13,877 nucleotides of DNA from Cycloclasticus sp. (GCA_018066825.1 JAGPVU010000088.1:1-13877); one strand, 5' to 3'. Counted from the stretch's first letter, positions 1-7,207 are shown. The notes: a model not told the origin generated them from the sequence alone. Program-made: numbers and translations.

Positions 1-4
1 GGCC

Positions 5-445
5 TTAAGCGCTCAACACCTTGACCATCTTAAGGTGCTCAATACCGGCTTCTTGAAATGGCATGCCCGTGGTAACAAAGCCCTGTTTTTTATAAAATCC
101 AGCGGCCTCTGTTTGTGCGTGGCAGGTTAATCTATGCAGGCCCTGACTAATAGCGTAAACGTTGACGGCATCCAGTAATAATCGCCCTGCCCCTTTTCTT
201 CGGTAAGCCTTTAGTACCGCCATGCGGCCTAATTTTCCAGTTACACCCAGGCGTGCCGTGGCTATTGGTCTAGCCTGTTCGTCTAGTGCAATAAAATGTT
301 GACAGTCTGGATCGAGTGGATCAAGTTCGATGTTAGCCGGCACGCCTTGTTCTTTGACAAATACAGACAAGCGAATGGGTTTAGCTAAGTGTTTTGTCGT
401 GAGCCAGTCGCCCGTTTTGACGGAAAACCTAGCGTTGTTGGGCAT
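5..445 (-). CDS. GNAT-family N-acetyltransferase
   Basis: This is a predicted cytoplasmic acetyl-CoA-dependent N-acetyltransferase of about 146 residues with unknown substrate. The N-terminal part carries a VFVKEQGVP segment (about residues 28-36) and an acidic ELDPLDPD stretch, the pattern of YjcF/ElaA-like GNAT proteins. The acetyl-CoA binding loop fits R-x-x-G-x-G at residues 82-87 (RRKGAG). A late AAGFYKKQGF motif (about 114-123) is the usual GNAT beta-bulge/helix region. The ATG at 443-445 overlaps the TGA of the upstream MoxR gene by one base (TGATG), which suggests translational coupling. A GTG at 446-448 is a possible earlier start. No strong Shine-Dalgarno is visible. The stop lies at the very edge of the window, so what follows is unknown. 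Family assignment is firm; the substrate cannot be inferred. Confidence 0.88.
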   Translation of the reverse strand: MPNNARFSVKTGDWLTTKHLAKPIRLSVFVKEQGVPANIELDPLDPDCQHFIALDEQARPIATARLGVTGKLGRMAVLKAYRRKGAGRLLLDAVNVYAISQGLHRLTCHAQTEAAGFYKKQGFVTTGMPFQEAGIEHLKMVKVLSA

Positions 446-1392
446 CACGGAATGGCGACTTCTGAGAGCAAGCTGTGGCTAGTGCTCACGGTGCTGCTTG
501 ATACAGAGTCATTTAACACCAGCCGGTGTTCAGTAACCGCCGGCAAAATGGCTTGAATATCTTCAGGGTAAACGTGATCACGACCGTCTATTAAGGCCCA
601 GGCTTTAGCGGCCTGCATGATCGCGATACCCGCCCTAGGTGATAGGCCTTGAGCGTATAGCGGAGACTGTCTTGAAAATTCTAATAAGGCCTGAACGTAG
701 GCTATCGCAGGGTCAGCGGCGTGAATATTGACGACTTGGCGTTGCAAGTCAATGAACTGGTCGGATGAGAGCGCCGCGTCAAGCTGCTCTAGTTTTTCGC
801 GCGTATTGTCGCCATTGAGCAATTGCTTTTCTGATTCGGCATCGGGGTAGCCAATGGACAGGCGCATTAAAAAACGGTCAAGTTGTGACTCAGGTAACGG
901 GAACGTGCCGACTTGATGGCCAGGATTTTGAGTGGCAATAACGATGAAAGGCTTGGCCATGGGGTAGGTGATTTTTTCGATAGTTACTTGTCGCTCTTCC
1001 ATGGATTCAAGTAAAGCACTTTGTGTTTTTGGTGTGGCTCGGTTGATTTCGTCCGCAAGGATGAAGTTGCTAAATAAAGGCCCGGGGTGGAACTCAAAAC
1101 GGTTATTCTCCCGATCAAAAACACTTGAGCCGATGATGTCAGCTGGCAATAAGTCACTGGTGAACTGAATACGCTGAAAGTCGAGACCGAGTAATTTGGC
1201 AAAACAATGCGCCAAGGTCGTTTTACCAACCCCTGGGATGTCTTCGATCAATAAATTCCCTTTTGCTAGCAGGCAAGCTAAGGCGAGCTTTAAGGTGTGG
1301 TTCTTGCCTAAAATAATCGTATTGGCTTGATTTAAAAAAACGTTAACTGGCGTATCCATAGGCGTTTGAGCAAAATTGCGTGATGTAATCAT
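445..1392 (-). CDS. MoxR-family AAA+ ATPase
   Basis: This is an AAA+ ATPase of the MoxR class, 315 residues, soluble and probably acting as a hexameric chaperone-like machine. Visible motifs are Walker A with GVGKT at residues 54-58, Walker B with ILADEIN at 111-117, the characteristic TPKTQSALLESMEERQVT helix region (120-137), sensor 1 around VIATQNP (151-157) and sensor 2 LSPRAG (250-255). The C-terminal helical lid ends in a Ser/Thr-rich tail (about 296-310). Family members usually sit beside DUF58, VWA or transglutaminase genes. Here the next gene is a GNAT acetyltransferase with a one-base overlap, and no DUF58 gene is visible before the window edge. The gene is divergent from mnmG. The start at 1392 lacks a clear Shine-Dalgarno, and Met12 (ATG at 1357-1359) is an alternative. 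The client protein is unknown. Confidence 0.93.
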   Translation of the reverse strand: MITSRNFAQTPMDTPVNVFLNQANTIILGKNHTLKLALACLLAKGNLLIEDIPGVGKTTLAHCFAKLLGLDFQRIQFTSDLLPADIIGSSVFDRENNRFEFHPGPLFSNFILADEINRATPKTQSALLESMEERQVTIEKITYPMAKPFIVIATQNPGHQVGTFPLPESQLDRFLMRLSIGYPDAESEKQLLNGDNTREKLEQLDAALSSDQFIDLQRQVVNIHAADPAIAYVQALLEFSRQSPLYAQGLSPRAGIAIMQAAKAWALIDGRDHVYPEDIQAILPAVTEHRLVLNDSVSSSTVSTSHSLLSEVAIP

Positions 1393-1433
1393 TGATATTC
1401 TAACAAACAGAATGGAGTCAAAGTTTTAAGGCG

Positions 1434-1463
1434 TTAACTAATTTGATAATAAAATGCTAAAAT
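1434..1463 (+). promoter_or_regulatory. Candidate sigma70 promoter for mnmG (extended -10)
   Basis: A TTAACT hexamer at 1434-1439 (four of six matches to TTGACA) is followed after 18 bp by TAAAAT at 1458-1463. The latter is preceded by TG at 1455-1456, giving an extended -10 (TGCTAAAAT). It sits 28 bp upstream of the mnmG ATG, in the gap shared with the divergent MoxR gene. A weak AGG at 1478-1480 may serve as ribosome binding site. This is a prediction from motif match only. No equally good promoter was found for the MoxR strand. Confidence 0.5.
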
Positions 1464-1491
1464 CAACGGCTTAAGTCAGGTAAATAGAAAT

Positions 1492-3366
1492 ATGGAACAT
1501 CCACAAAACTTTGATGTCATCGTCGTTGGCGGTGGCCACGCTGGAACAGAAGCCGCCTTGGCAGCTGCACGCACGGGTGCAAAAACACTGTTGTTAACGC
1601 AAAATATTGAAACCCTAGGACAGATGAGCTGTAACCCGGCGATTGGCGGGATTGGCAAGGGTCACTTGGTAAAAGAGGTGGACGCGTTAGGTGGCCTTAT
1701 GGGCAAGGCTGCCGATAAAGCCGGCATACAGTTTAGAATTTTAAACGCCAGCAAGGGCCCTGCGGTTCGAGCCACGCGCGCCCAAGCAGATCGAGTGTTG
1801 TATAAACACACCGTACGTTTTGCCTTAGAGAACCAAGAAAACCTGAGTTTGTTTCAGCAAACGGTGTCCGATCTTGTCGTTGAACAAGACCGTGTTCAAG
1901 GCGTGGAAACACAAATGGGTCTCAAATTTATGGCGCCGACGGTGGTGTTAACGGTGGGTACTTTTTTAGGCGGCAGAATTCATATTGGCTTACAAAATTA
2001 CGAAGGTGGGCGTGCCGGCGATGCTCCATCCAATGCCTTGTCACAACGGTTGCGAGCGTTACCATTTAATGTAGACAGGTTAAAAACGGGTACCCCGCCG
2101 CGAATCGATAGCCGCACGATAGACTTTAGCGTGATGGAAGAGCAGCCGGGTGATACCCCGTTGCCAGTGTTTTCTTTTATGGGCTCGGTGGCAGACCACC
2201 CGCGGCAAATTAGCTGCTTTATCACACGGACTAATGCAAAGGGCCACGACATTATTCGCTCGGGCTTGGATCGGTCGCCTATGTATACGGGTGTTATCGA
2301 GGGTGTTGGCCCGCGGTATTGTCCTTCTATCGAAGACAAGGTGATGCGTTTTGCTGATAAGGACTCGCACCAGATATTCGTTGAACCAGAAGGGTTAACC
2401 ACGACCGAAGTCTACCCCAACGGCATATCGACGAGCTTACCCTTTGATATTCAATACGCCTTTATTAAAACCATCAAGGGTTTCGAAAACGCGCATATTG
2501 TGCGCCCAGGTTACGCGATAGAATATGACTTTTTTGACCCGAGAGACCTTAAGCTATCGCTAGAAACCAAGCATATGCAGGGGCTTTTTTTCGCCGGCCA
2601 AATTAACGGTACCACCGGGTATGAAGAAGCCGCCGCGCAAGGTCTGATAGCGGGCTTAAATGCGGCCAGACAGTCACAACAACTTGAGCCGTGGTGTCCA
2701 CGCCGTGATGAGGCCTATATCGGTGTGATGATTGATGACTTGGTCACCAATGGCACCATCGAACCCTACCGGATGTTCACTAGCAGAGCCGAATACCGCT
2801 TGCTGTTAAGAGAAGACAATGCTGATCTAAGATTAACTGAGCACGGTTACACGATGGGTTTGGTTGACGAAACACAATGGCAGGCCTTTAGCGTAAAAAA
2901 AGAAGCGATAGAGGTCGAGCAGTCGCGCCTAAGTTCAAGCTGGGTACATCCCGGAAGCGTTGCGGCTAATCAAGCCAGTGGGTTTTTAAAGGCCCCGTTA
3001 CAGCGTGAAGCGAATTTATTAGATGTGTTGCGCCGCCCCGAGGTTAAGTACCGTGACATTGCTACACTAAGCGGCCTTGAAAGCGTAGTAGCGGACGTTT
3101 CGGTCACAGAGCAAGTTGAAATTCAAGCCAAGTATTCGGGCTATATCGATAGGCAGCAAACAGATATTAATAAAACGCTAAAGCACGAAAACCTAAGTTT
3201 GTCAGAGGGGCTGGATTATTTACAAGTGCGAGGCTTGTCGACTGAAGTGGTCGAAAAACTAAGCCGCCATAGACCGGAAACCTTAGGCCAGGCGGGCCGT
3301 ATTCAGGGTGTTACGCCGGCTGCGATATCGCTGTTGCTGGTCCATTTGAAAAAGAAAAGCGCCTAA
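1492..3366 (+). CDS. mnmG: tRNA uridine-5-carboxymethylaminomethyl synthesis enzyme MnmG (GidA)
   Basis: This is an FAD-dependent enzyme which, with MnmE, installs the cmnm5 modification on the wobble uridine (U34) of certain tRNAs using glycine and methylene-tetrahydrofolate. The protein has 624 residues, close to the 629 of E. coli. The Rossmann FAD-binding motif GGGHAGTEAA is at residues 13-22. The two functional cysteines of the family are present: Cys47 in MSCNPAIGG and Cys277 in GPRYCPSIEDK, at the same positions as in E. coli. The C-terminal domain contains the expected KYSGYIDRQ segment, used in MnmE/tRNA interaction in this family. The gene leads a run with rsmG and the par genes. 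In E. coli and many relatives mnmG lies near oriC, but upstream here is a divergent MoxR/GNAT pair. The identification is certain. Confidence 0.98.
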   Translation: MEHPQNFDVIVVGGGHAGTEAALAAARTGAKTLLLTQNIETLGQMSCNPAIGGIGKGHLVKEVDALGGLMGKAADKAGIQFRILNASKGPAVRATRAQADRVLYKHTVRFALENQENLSLFQQTVSDLVVEQDRVQGVETQMGLKFMAPTVVLTVGTFLGGRIHIGLQNYEGGRAGDAPSNALSQRLRALPFNVDRLKTGTPPRIDSRTIDFSVMEEQPGDTPLPVFSFMGSVADHPRQISCFITRTNAKGHDIIRSGLDRSPMYTGVIEGVGPRYCPSIEDKVMRFADKDSHQIFVEPEGLTTTEVYPNGISTSLPFDIQYAFIKTIKGFENAHIVRPGYAIEYDFFDPRDLKLSLETKHMQGLFFAGQINGTTGYEEAAAQGLIAGLNAARQSQQLEPWCPRRDEAYIGVMIDDLVTNGTIEPYRMFTSRAEYRLLLREDNADLRLTEHGYTMGLVDETQWQAFSVKKEAIEVEQSRLSSSWVHPGSVAANQASGFLKAPLQREANLLDVLRRPEVKYRDIATLSGLESVVADVSVTEQVEIQAKYSGYIDRQQTDINKTLKHENLSLSEGLDYLQVRGLSTEVVEKLSRHRPETLGQAGRIQGVTPAAISLLLVHLKKKSA

Positions 3367-4011
3367 GTGGCGGTAATTCAAGTGTCGGCAATTAATGAAT
3401 CACATCGTGCTCAATTAGAGCAAGGCTTGTTAGCGATGGGTGTTCCGTTGCCGAGTCAGGCCGTTGAGCAATTAATGAATTTTTTGCGTGTATTACTCAA
3501 GTGGAACAAGGTTTACAACTTGTCGGCAATTACCGACCCTGAGCAAATGGTTCGGCTGCACTTGCTTGACAGTCTCAGTGTGTTGCCCTATTTATTTGGT
3601 GAGCGGAGTATTGATGTAGGCACAGGGGCTGGATTGCCCGGTATTCCATTGGCGATTGCCCGTCCAGATATTAGCTTTGCATTATTAGATAGCAATTCAA
3701 AAAAAACCCGTTTTATACAGCAGGCAAGCGTAGAGCTTGGCTTGCACAATGTGCTGCCTGTGCATGACCGAGTGGAGAGCTATCAGCCAGAGCAAAAATT
3801 TGATACTGTAACGGCGCGAGCATTTACCGCGTTGCCCGATATGCTAACAAAAACACGGCATTTATTACGGCCGGGTGGTAAATTGCTGGCGATGAAGTCT
3901 AAAGAAGTGGATGAACTTGAGCGGGATGATTTCCAATTTAACGGCGTTGAATCGTTAAGCGTACCGGGGCTTGACGCAACGCGAAGCTTAGTGATTTATA
4001 CGGCTAAATGA
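3367..4011 (+). CDS. rsmG: 16S rRNA m7G527 methyltransferase RsmG (GidB)
   Basis: This is an S-adenosylmethionine-dependent methyltransferase that forms 7-methylguanosine at position 527 of 16S rRNA; in other bacteria its loss gives low-level streptomycin resistance. The protein has 214 residues (E. coli 207). The SAM-binding motif reads IDVGTGAGLPGIPLAI at about residues 82-97. It is preceded by the conserved LKWNKVYNLSAI and HLLDSL blocks, and followed by LLDSNSKKTRF (second SAM-contact strand) and the SRAF-like TARAFTAL. The chosen GTG start directly abuts the mnmG stop codon with no gap and no good Shine-Dalgarno, so translation probably depends on ribosomes finishing mnmG. A second GTG at 3382 is an alternative start. 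The identification is very secure; the exact start is less so. Confidence 0.96.
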   Translation: MAVIQVSAINESHRAQLEQGLLAMGVPLPSQAVEQLMNFLRVLLKWNKVYNLSAITDPEQMVRLHLLDSLSVLPYLFGERSIDVGTGAGLPGIPLAIARPDISFALLDSNSKKTRFIQQASVELGLHNVLPVHDRVESYQPEQKFDTVTARAFTALPDMLTKTRHLLRPGGKLLAMKSKEVDELERDDFQFNGVESLSVPGLDATRSLVIYTAK

Positions 4012-4042
4012 TAGTCTAGCAGTGCAATAAAGGACCCATAGC

Positions 4043-4813
4043 GTGGCAAGAATAATAGCAGTTGCAAATCAAAAAGGTGGGGTTGGTAAAACCACAACTA
4101 GCATCAATTTAGCCGCGTCGATGGCCGAGCTGGGTCGTCGAGTATTGTTGGTGGACATGGACCCGCAGGGTAATGCGACGATGGGCTGCGGAGTGGATAA
4201 AAAAAACGTTAGTTTGTCTTGTTATGACGTTTTGTTGGACGGTTGCGATCCTCGCCGTGCAGTAGTAAGCCCTGAAAGAATTAAAAATGACGTGTTGCCG
4301 AGTAATATGGACTTGGCTGGGGCAGAGGTGCATTTGCTTGAGGTTAGTAATCGAGAAAGTCGACTAAAGACAGCGTTGCAAACGTTAGAGTCGTCGTATG
4401 ATTACCTGTTTATCGATTGCCCGCCATCAATGAATATGCTGACTATTAATGCTTTAGTTGCTGCGCACAGTGTCATCGTGCCAATGCAGTGCGAATACTT
4501 TGCATTAGAAGGCTTGTCGTCATTGATGGATACGCTAAAGCAGGTGCGTGAAACAGTGAATCCTAATTTGAGTTTGGAAGGCTTGCTTAGAACCATGTTT
4601 GATTCGCGGAGTCGGTTGACGCGAGACGTGAGTGAGCAGCTTGAATTGCACTTTTCTGAGCGTGTATTTAACACGGTGGTGCCCAGGAACATTCGCTTAG
4701 CCGAGGCGCCTAGCTTCGGCCTCCCGGCCATTATTTACGATAAAAGCTCGCGTGGCGCAAAAGCCTATATGGACTTAGCGCGAGAGTTAGACGATAAACA
4801 TTACCGAGAATAA
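4043..4813 (+). CDS. parA: Chromosome partitioning ATPase ParA (Soj)
   Basis: This is a ParA/Soj-type Walker ATPase of 256 residues. It binds nucleoid DNA non-specifically in the ATP dimer state and is stimulated by ParB to drive origin segregation. The deviant Walker A motif KGGVGKTT is at residues 11-18, with the signature lysine Lys11 and catalytic-loop Lys16. The A' motif VDMDPQGN is at 37-44 and Walker B FIDCPPS at 123-129. It lacks an N-terminal helix-turn-helix, so it is the chromosomal rather than the plasmid P1 type. Translation starts at GTG with a clear AAAGGA Shine-Dalgarno at 4029-4034. A possible own promoter lies inside the end of rsmG (TTGACG at 3971-3976, then TTTATA at 3995-4000 preceded by TG), but it is weak. 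parB follows after three bases. Confidence 0.97.
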   Translation: MARIIAVANQKGGVGKTTTSINLAASMAELGRRVLLVDMDPQGNATMGCGVDKKNVSLSCYDVLLDGCDPRRAVVSPERIKNDVLPSNMDLAGAEVHLLEVSNRESRLKTALQTLESSYDYLFIDCPPSMNMLTINALVAAHSVIVPMQCEYFALEGLSSLMDTLKQVRETVNPNLSLEGLLRTMFDSRSRLTRDVSEQLELHFSERVFNTVVPRNIRLAEAPSFGLPAIIYDKSSRGAKAYMDLARELDDKHYRE

Positions 4814-4816
4814 ACT

Positions 4817-5668
4817 ATGTCGATTAAAAAAAGAGGGCTAGGTCGGGGTTTAGATGCGTTATTGAGCCAGTCGCTTGACGCGGATAATAAAAAAACGTCG
4901 AGCAACACATTGCCTATAGACTTGTTGAGGCGAGGAAAATACCAACCGAGAACGGAATTTGATCCCGTTCAGCTACAAGAGCTTGCCGATTCCATTAGTG
5001 CGCAAGGGCTTATTCAGCCTATTATCGTTCGCCCGGTCGGCGGCAATGGCTACGAAATATTAGCCGGTGAAAGGCGTTGGCGCGCATCACAGATGGCAGG
5101 TTTGCAAGATGTTGCCGTGGTCATTAGGCAGGTCGATGACCGCGCTGCTATGGCGATATCGCTGGTAGAAAATATACAGCGCGAAGATTTAAATACCCTA
5201 GATGAATCTGAGGCATTATTACGTTTAGTTAACGAATTTGAGTTAACCCATCAACAAGCTGGCGACGCAGTAGGCCGCTCTCGAGTGGCCGTGAGTAATC
5301 TGCTGCGTTTGTTAGACTTGGAGCTGGAAGTAAAGCAGCTGCTGCGTGAAGGGAAGATAGAGATGGGCCATGGGCGTGCCTTGCTAGCGCTGCCTGCTGA
5401 AAAGCAATTCGACGCCGCTAATAAAGTGGCGTTAAAGGGTTTATCTGTTCGTGCAACAGAAGCGTTAGTTAAGCAATTGTTGAAACAGAGTGACGAAAAA
5501 CGTGCAACAAAAAACAAGGACCCTGATATTGATAGGTTGCAGGAGGACTTGTCCGAAAGGCTTGCTGCAAAAGTTAGCATTAACCATTTAAACAGCGGCA
5601 AAGGGAAAATAGTTATCCACTATTCATCGCTGGATGAACTTGAAGGTGTATTGACGCACGTGAAATAG
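4817..5668 (+). CDS. parB: Chromosome partitioning protein ParB (Spo0J)
   Basis: This is the centromere-binding CTPase clamp of the ParABS system, 283 residues. The N-terminus carries the RGLGRGLDALL signature (residues 6-16), the region that contacts ParA in this family. The ParB/Srx nucleotide-binding fold shows GERRWRA at 84-90 and ENIQRED at 118-124, the CTP-binding boxes. A helix-turn-helix follows at about 142-163, then a C-terminal dimerisation segment. After ENIQREDLN the usual PIE is replaced by TLDE, a mild variation. The gene starts three bases after parA and is probably translationally coupled. Its last codons contain a degenerate parS-like sequence (5652-5667), and the atp operon promoter starts three bases after its stop codon. 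Confidence 0.97.
   Translation: MSIKKRGLGRGLDALLSQSLDADNKKTSSNTLPIDLLRRGKYQPRTEFDPVQLQELADSISAQGLIQPIIVRPVGGNGYEILAGERRWRASQMAGLQDVAVVIRQVDDRAAMAISLVENIQREDLNTLDESEALLRLVNEFELTHQQAGDAVGRSRVAVSNLLRLLDLELEVKQLLREGKIEMGHGRALLALPAEKQFDAANKVALKGLSVRATEALVKQLLKQSDEKRATKNKDPDIDRLQEDLSERLAAKVSINHLNSGKGKIVIHYSSLDELEGVLTHVK
5652..5667 (+). promoter_or_regulatory. Candidate degenerate parS site at the 3' end of parB
   Basis: The sequence TGACGCACGTGAAATA matches the bacterial parS consensus TGTTTCACGTGAAACA at the central CACGTGAAA block and at the outer T, G and A. The left half and one right-half base differ, giving 12 matches in the 15 positions that are usually fixed. It overlaps the last parB codons and stop. 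A parS site inside the parB homologue is known in Bacillus subtilis, so the location is plausible. Because the left half is poor, this may be a weak or decayed site, or coincidence in coding sequence. Confidence 0.35.
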
Positions 5669-5670
5669 CC

Positions 5671-5699
5671 TTGACGATGCGCTGCAACAAAATTATAAT
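5671..5699 (+). promoter_or_regulatory. Sigma70 promoter of the atp operon
   Basis: TTGACG at 5671-5676 (five of six matches to the -35 consensus) and a perfect TATAAT at 5694-5699 are separated by exactly 17 bp. This is the best promoter in the window. Transcription would begin near 5705-5707, giving a leader of about 28 nt before the atpI ATG. It lies in the short gap after parB, so the ATP synthase genes have their own start point independent of parAB. The adjacent parS-like sequence ends three bases upstream of the -35 box. Confidence 0.82.
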
Positions 5700-5734
5700 A
5701 GGCCAGATAAGTTGCGTGGGATTAATTGTTTTTA

Positions 5735-6097
5735 ATGAAAGCGCAGCTTAAGATTATTACCTACCAGTTGGCGTTAATTATTATTATTGCGTCCACGGCT
5801 TATGGATTAAATTCAGCGTTGTTTGGGTTTAAGGGGGTTTTTTACGGCGGCGCTATTTCGGTTATTGCGTCTATTATAATGGCTTGCAGAATAAATCAAG
5901 CGGCCGGAAAAGTCTTACAGGGTAAGGAATCGGGACATTCATATATTTATTTAGCGGCGATAGAGCGATTGTTGCTCGTTATTGCGCTTTTTGGACTAGG
6001 GCTTATGTGGTTTAAGTTACACCCATTGCCACTTGTCATTGGATTAATAGCAGGCCAAGTAGGGTTTATCCTCGGTGGCTATAAAATGAAAGAATAA
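5735..6097 (+). CDS. atpI: ATP synthase assembly protein AtpI
   Basis: This is a small integral membrane protein encoded first in the atp operon. AtpI is thought to assist assembly of the c-ring or Fo sector and is not a structural subunit. The 120-residue protein is very hydrophobic, with four predicted membrane segments at about residues 5-26, 34-51, 70-93 and 96-115, and a short charged loop (KVLQGKESGH) between the second and third. It ends in the basic/acidic tail KMKE. ATG at 5735 is chosen; an in-frame TTG at 5726 has a slightly better-placed purine-rich GTGGGA upstream and cannot be excluded. The family is poorly conserved in sequence, so the call rests on length, topology and position between the operon promoter and atpB. 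Confidence 0.9.
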   Translation: MKAQLKIITYQLALIIIIASTAYGLNSALFGFKGVFYGGAISVIASIIMACRINQAAGKVLQGKESGHSYIYLAAIERLLLVIALFGLGLMWFKLHPLPLVIGLIAGQVGFILGGYKMKE

Positions 6098-6107
6098 GAG
6101 AGAGTTT

Positions 6108-6932
6108 ATGTCAGGCGAAAACCTTACATCATCAGAATACATCAAGCACCATCTAACAAACCTGACTTACGGGCAGCATCCCGATGGTAACTGGGGGATC
6201 GCGCATGGTGCCGACGAAGCCAAAGAAATGGGCTTTTGGGCGCTTAACTTAGACACCTTAGGCGTCTCTATTATTCTGGGTAGTTTGTTTCTTTATTTTT
6301 TTAAAAAAGCAGCGACATCACCTACTGCAGGTGTGCCATCTGGCTTGCAGAATTTTGTAGAAATGGTGGTGGACTTTGTCGATGGCAGTGTTAAAGACAG
6401 CTTTAATGGCAAAAACCCATTAATAGCACCCTTATCCTTGACCATTTTTGTGTGGATTGTGTTGATGAACACGATGGATTTAGTACCTGTGGACTACCTT
6501 CCCTATTTAGGGCAAATGATCGGAATACCGTATTTAAAAGTGGTTCCAACCACTGATCCTAATATGACCTTTGCTATGGCCTTAGGCGTGTTCTTTTTGA
6601 TTATCTTTTACAGCATTAAGGTGAAAGGGGCCGGCGGATTTTTTGCTGAGTTGGCGTTCCACCCGTTTCCTAAGTTCTTAATGCCCTTTAATTTATTTTT
6701 AGAATTGGTGAGTTTGATTTCAAAGCCAATCTCTCTGGCCTTGCGTTTGTTCGGTAATATGTATGCCGGCGAAATGATATTTATCCTTATTGCTATGTTG
6801 CCACTAGGCGCGCAATGGGCGCTATCAGTGCCTTGGGCAATTTTTCATATATTAATTGTTATATTACAAGCGTTTATATTTATGACGCTTACTATTGTGT
6901 ACCTCAGTATGGCGCACGAAGAAAGTCATTAG
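6108..6932 (+). CDS. atpB: F1Fo ATP synthase subunit a
   Basis: This is the membrane stator subunit that forms the proton half-channels next to the c-ring. The protein has 274 residues and matches E. coli subunit a in its ordered blocks. The essential arginine is Arg213 in ALRLFGNMYAGE (E. coli Arg210), Glu222 corresponds to E. coli Glu219, and Gln254 in ILQAFIF to E. coli Gln252. About five to six hydrophobic segments are visible, including one near residues 50-65, one near 108-125 ending at NTMDLVP, and the terminal pair around 196-231 and 241-269. A purine-rich GAGAGAG precedes the ATG. All residues known to be needed for proton transfer are intact, so the protein should be functional. Confidence 0.98.
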   Translation: MSGENLTSSEYIKHHLTNLTYGQHPDGNWGIAHGADEAKEMGFWALNLDTLGVSIILGSLFLYFFKKAATSPTAGVPSGLQNFVEMVVDFVDGSVKDSFNGKNPLIAPLSLTIFVWIVLMNTMDLVPVDYLPYLGQMIGIPYLKVVPTTDPNMTFAMALGVFFLIIFYSIKVKGAGGFFAELAFHPFPKFLMPFNLFLELVSLISKPISLALRLFGNMYAGEMIFILIAMLPLGAQWALSVPWAIFHILIVILQAFIFMTLTIVYLSMAHEESH

Positions 6933-6959
6933 TTTTTTATTAATTTTAGTAAACTCAAT

Positions 6960-6964
6960 AGGAG
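6960..6964 (+). promoter_or_regulatory. Strong ribosome binding site of atpE
   Basis: AGGAG lies six bases before the atpE ATG, preceded by an AT-rich, largely unstructured stretch (6933-6958). It is the strongest Shine-Dalgarno in the atp operon. High translation of atpE fits the need for many c subunits per enzyme. E. coli atpE likewise has an unusually efficient initiation region with a U-rich upstream part. Confidence 0.75.
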
Positions 6965-6970
6965 AATAAG

Positions 6971-7207
6971 ATGGAAGATTTAGGTTTGATTTATTTAGCG
7001 GGTGCGTTATTAATGGGTATGGGCGCTATTGGTGCTGCAGTTGGTATTGGCATGTTAGGTGGACGCTTTATGGAAGGTGCAGCGCGCCAACCAGAGCTTA
7101 TCCCAGTTTTACGTACGCAATTTTTTATTATTATGGGTCTGATTGATGCTGTTCCAATGATTGCTGTTGGTATTGCTATGTACATCCTGTTTGCGGTCGT
7201 TGGTTAA
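6971..7207 (+). CDS. atpE: F1Fo ATP synthase subunit c
   Basis: This is the proteolipid subunit forming the rotating c-ring, 78 residues in two membrane helices joined by a polar loop. Helix one contains the glycine-rich GAIGAAVGIGMLGG (about 18-31). The loop carries the conserved ARQPE (38-42), which contacts gamma and epsilon. Helix two has the proton-carrying carboxylate Asp59 in GLIDAVPMI (E. coli Asp61). The site is Asp, with no Glu-Ser pair as in sodium-binding c subunits, so a proton-coupled enzyme is expected. The gene has the best ribosome binding site in the operon and is followed by atpF after 36 bases. Confidence 0.98.
   Translation: MEDLGLIYLAGALLMGMGAIGAAVGIGMLGGRFMEGAARQPELIPVLRTQFFIIMGLIDAVPMIAVGIAMYILFAVVG

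Noticed and set aside
1998..2402. A 134-codon open frame on the minus strand opposite mnmG
   Set aside because: It lies wholly inside a certain, highly conserved gene, and its translation looks like no known family. It is a shadow frame.
3388..3480. 13-bp direct repeat GCAATTAATGAAT (3388-3400 and 3468-3480) in rsmG
   Set aside because: The copies are in different reading frames and encode different residues. About one exact 13-mer pair is expected by chance in a window this size.
4548..4555. GTGAAACA parS half-site in parA
   Set aside because: The other half is absent, and eight-base matches are frequent by chance.
5613..5621. TTATCCACT, one mismatch from a DnaA box
   Set aside because: A single copy inside parB coding sequence, with no cluster and no AT-rich unwinding region beside it. 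This is expected by chance and is not evidence for an origin.
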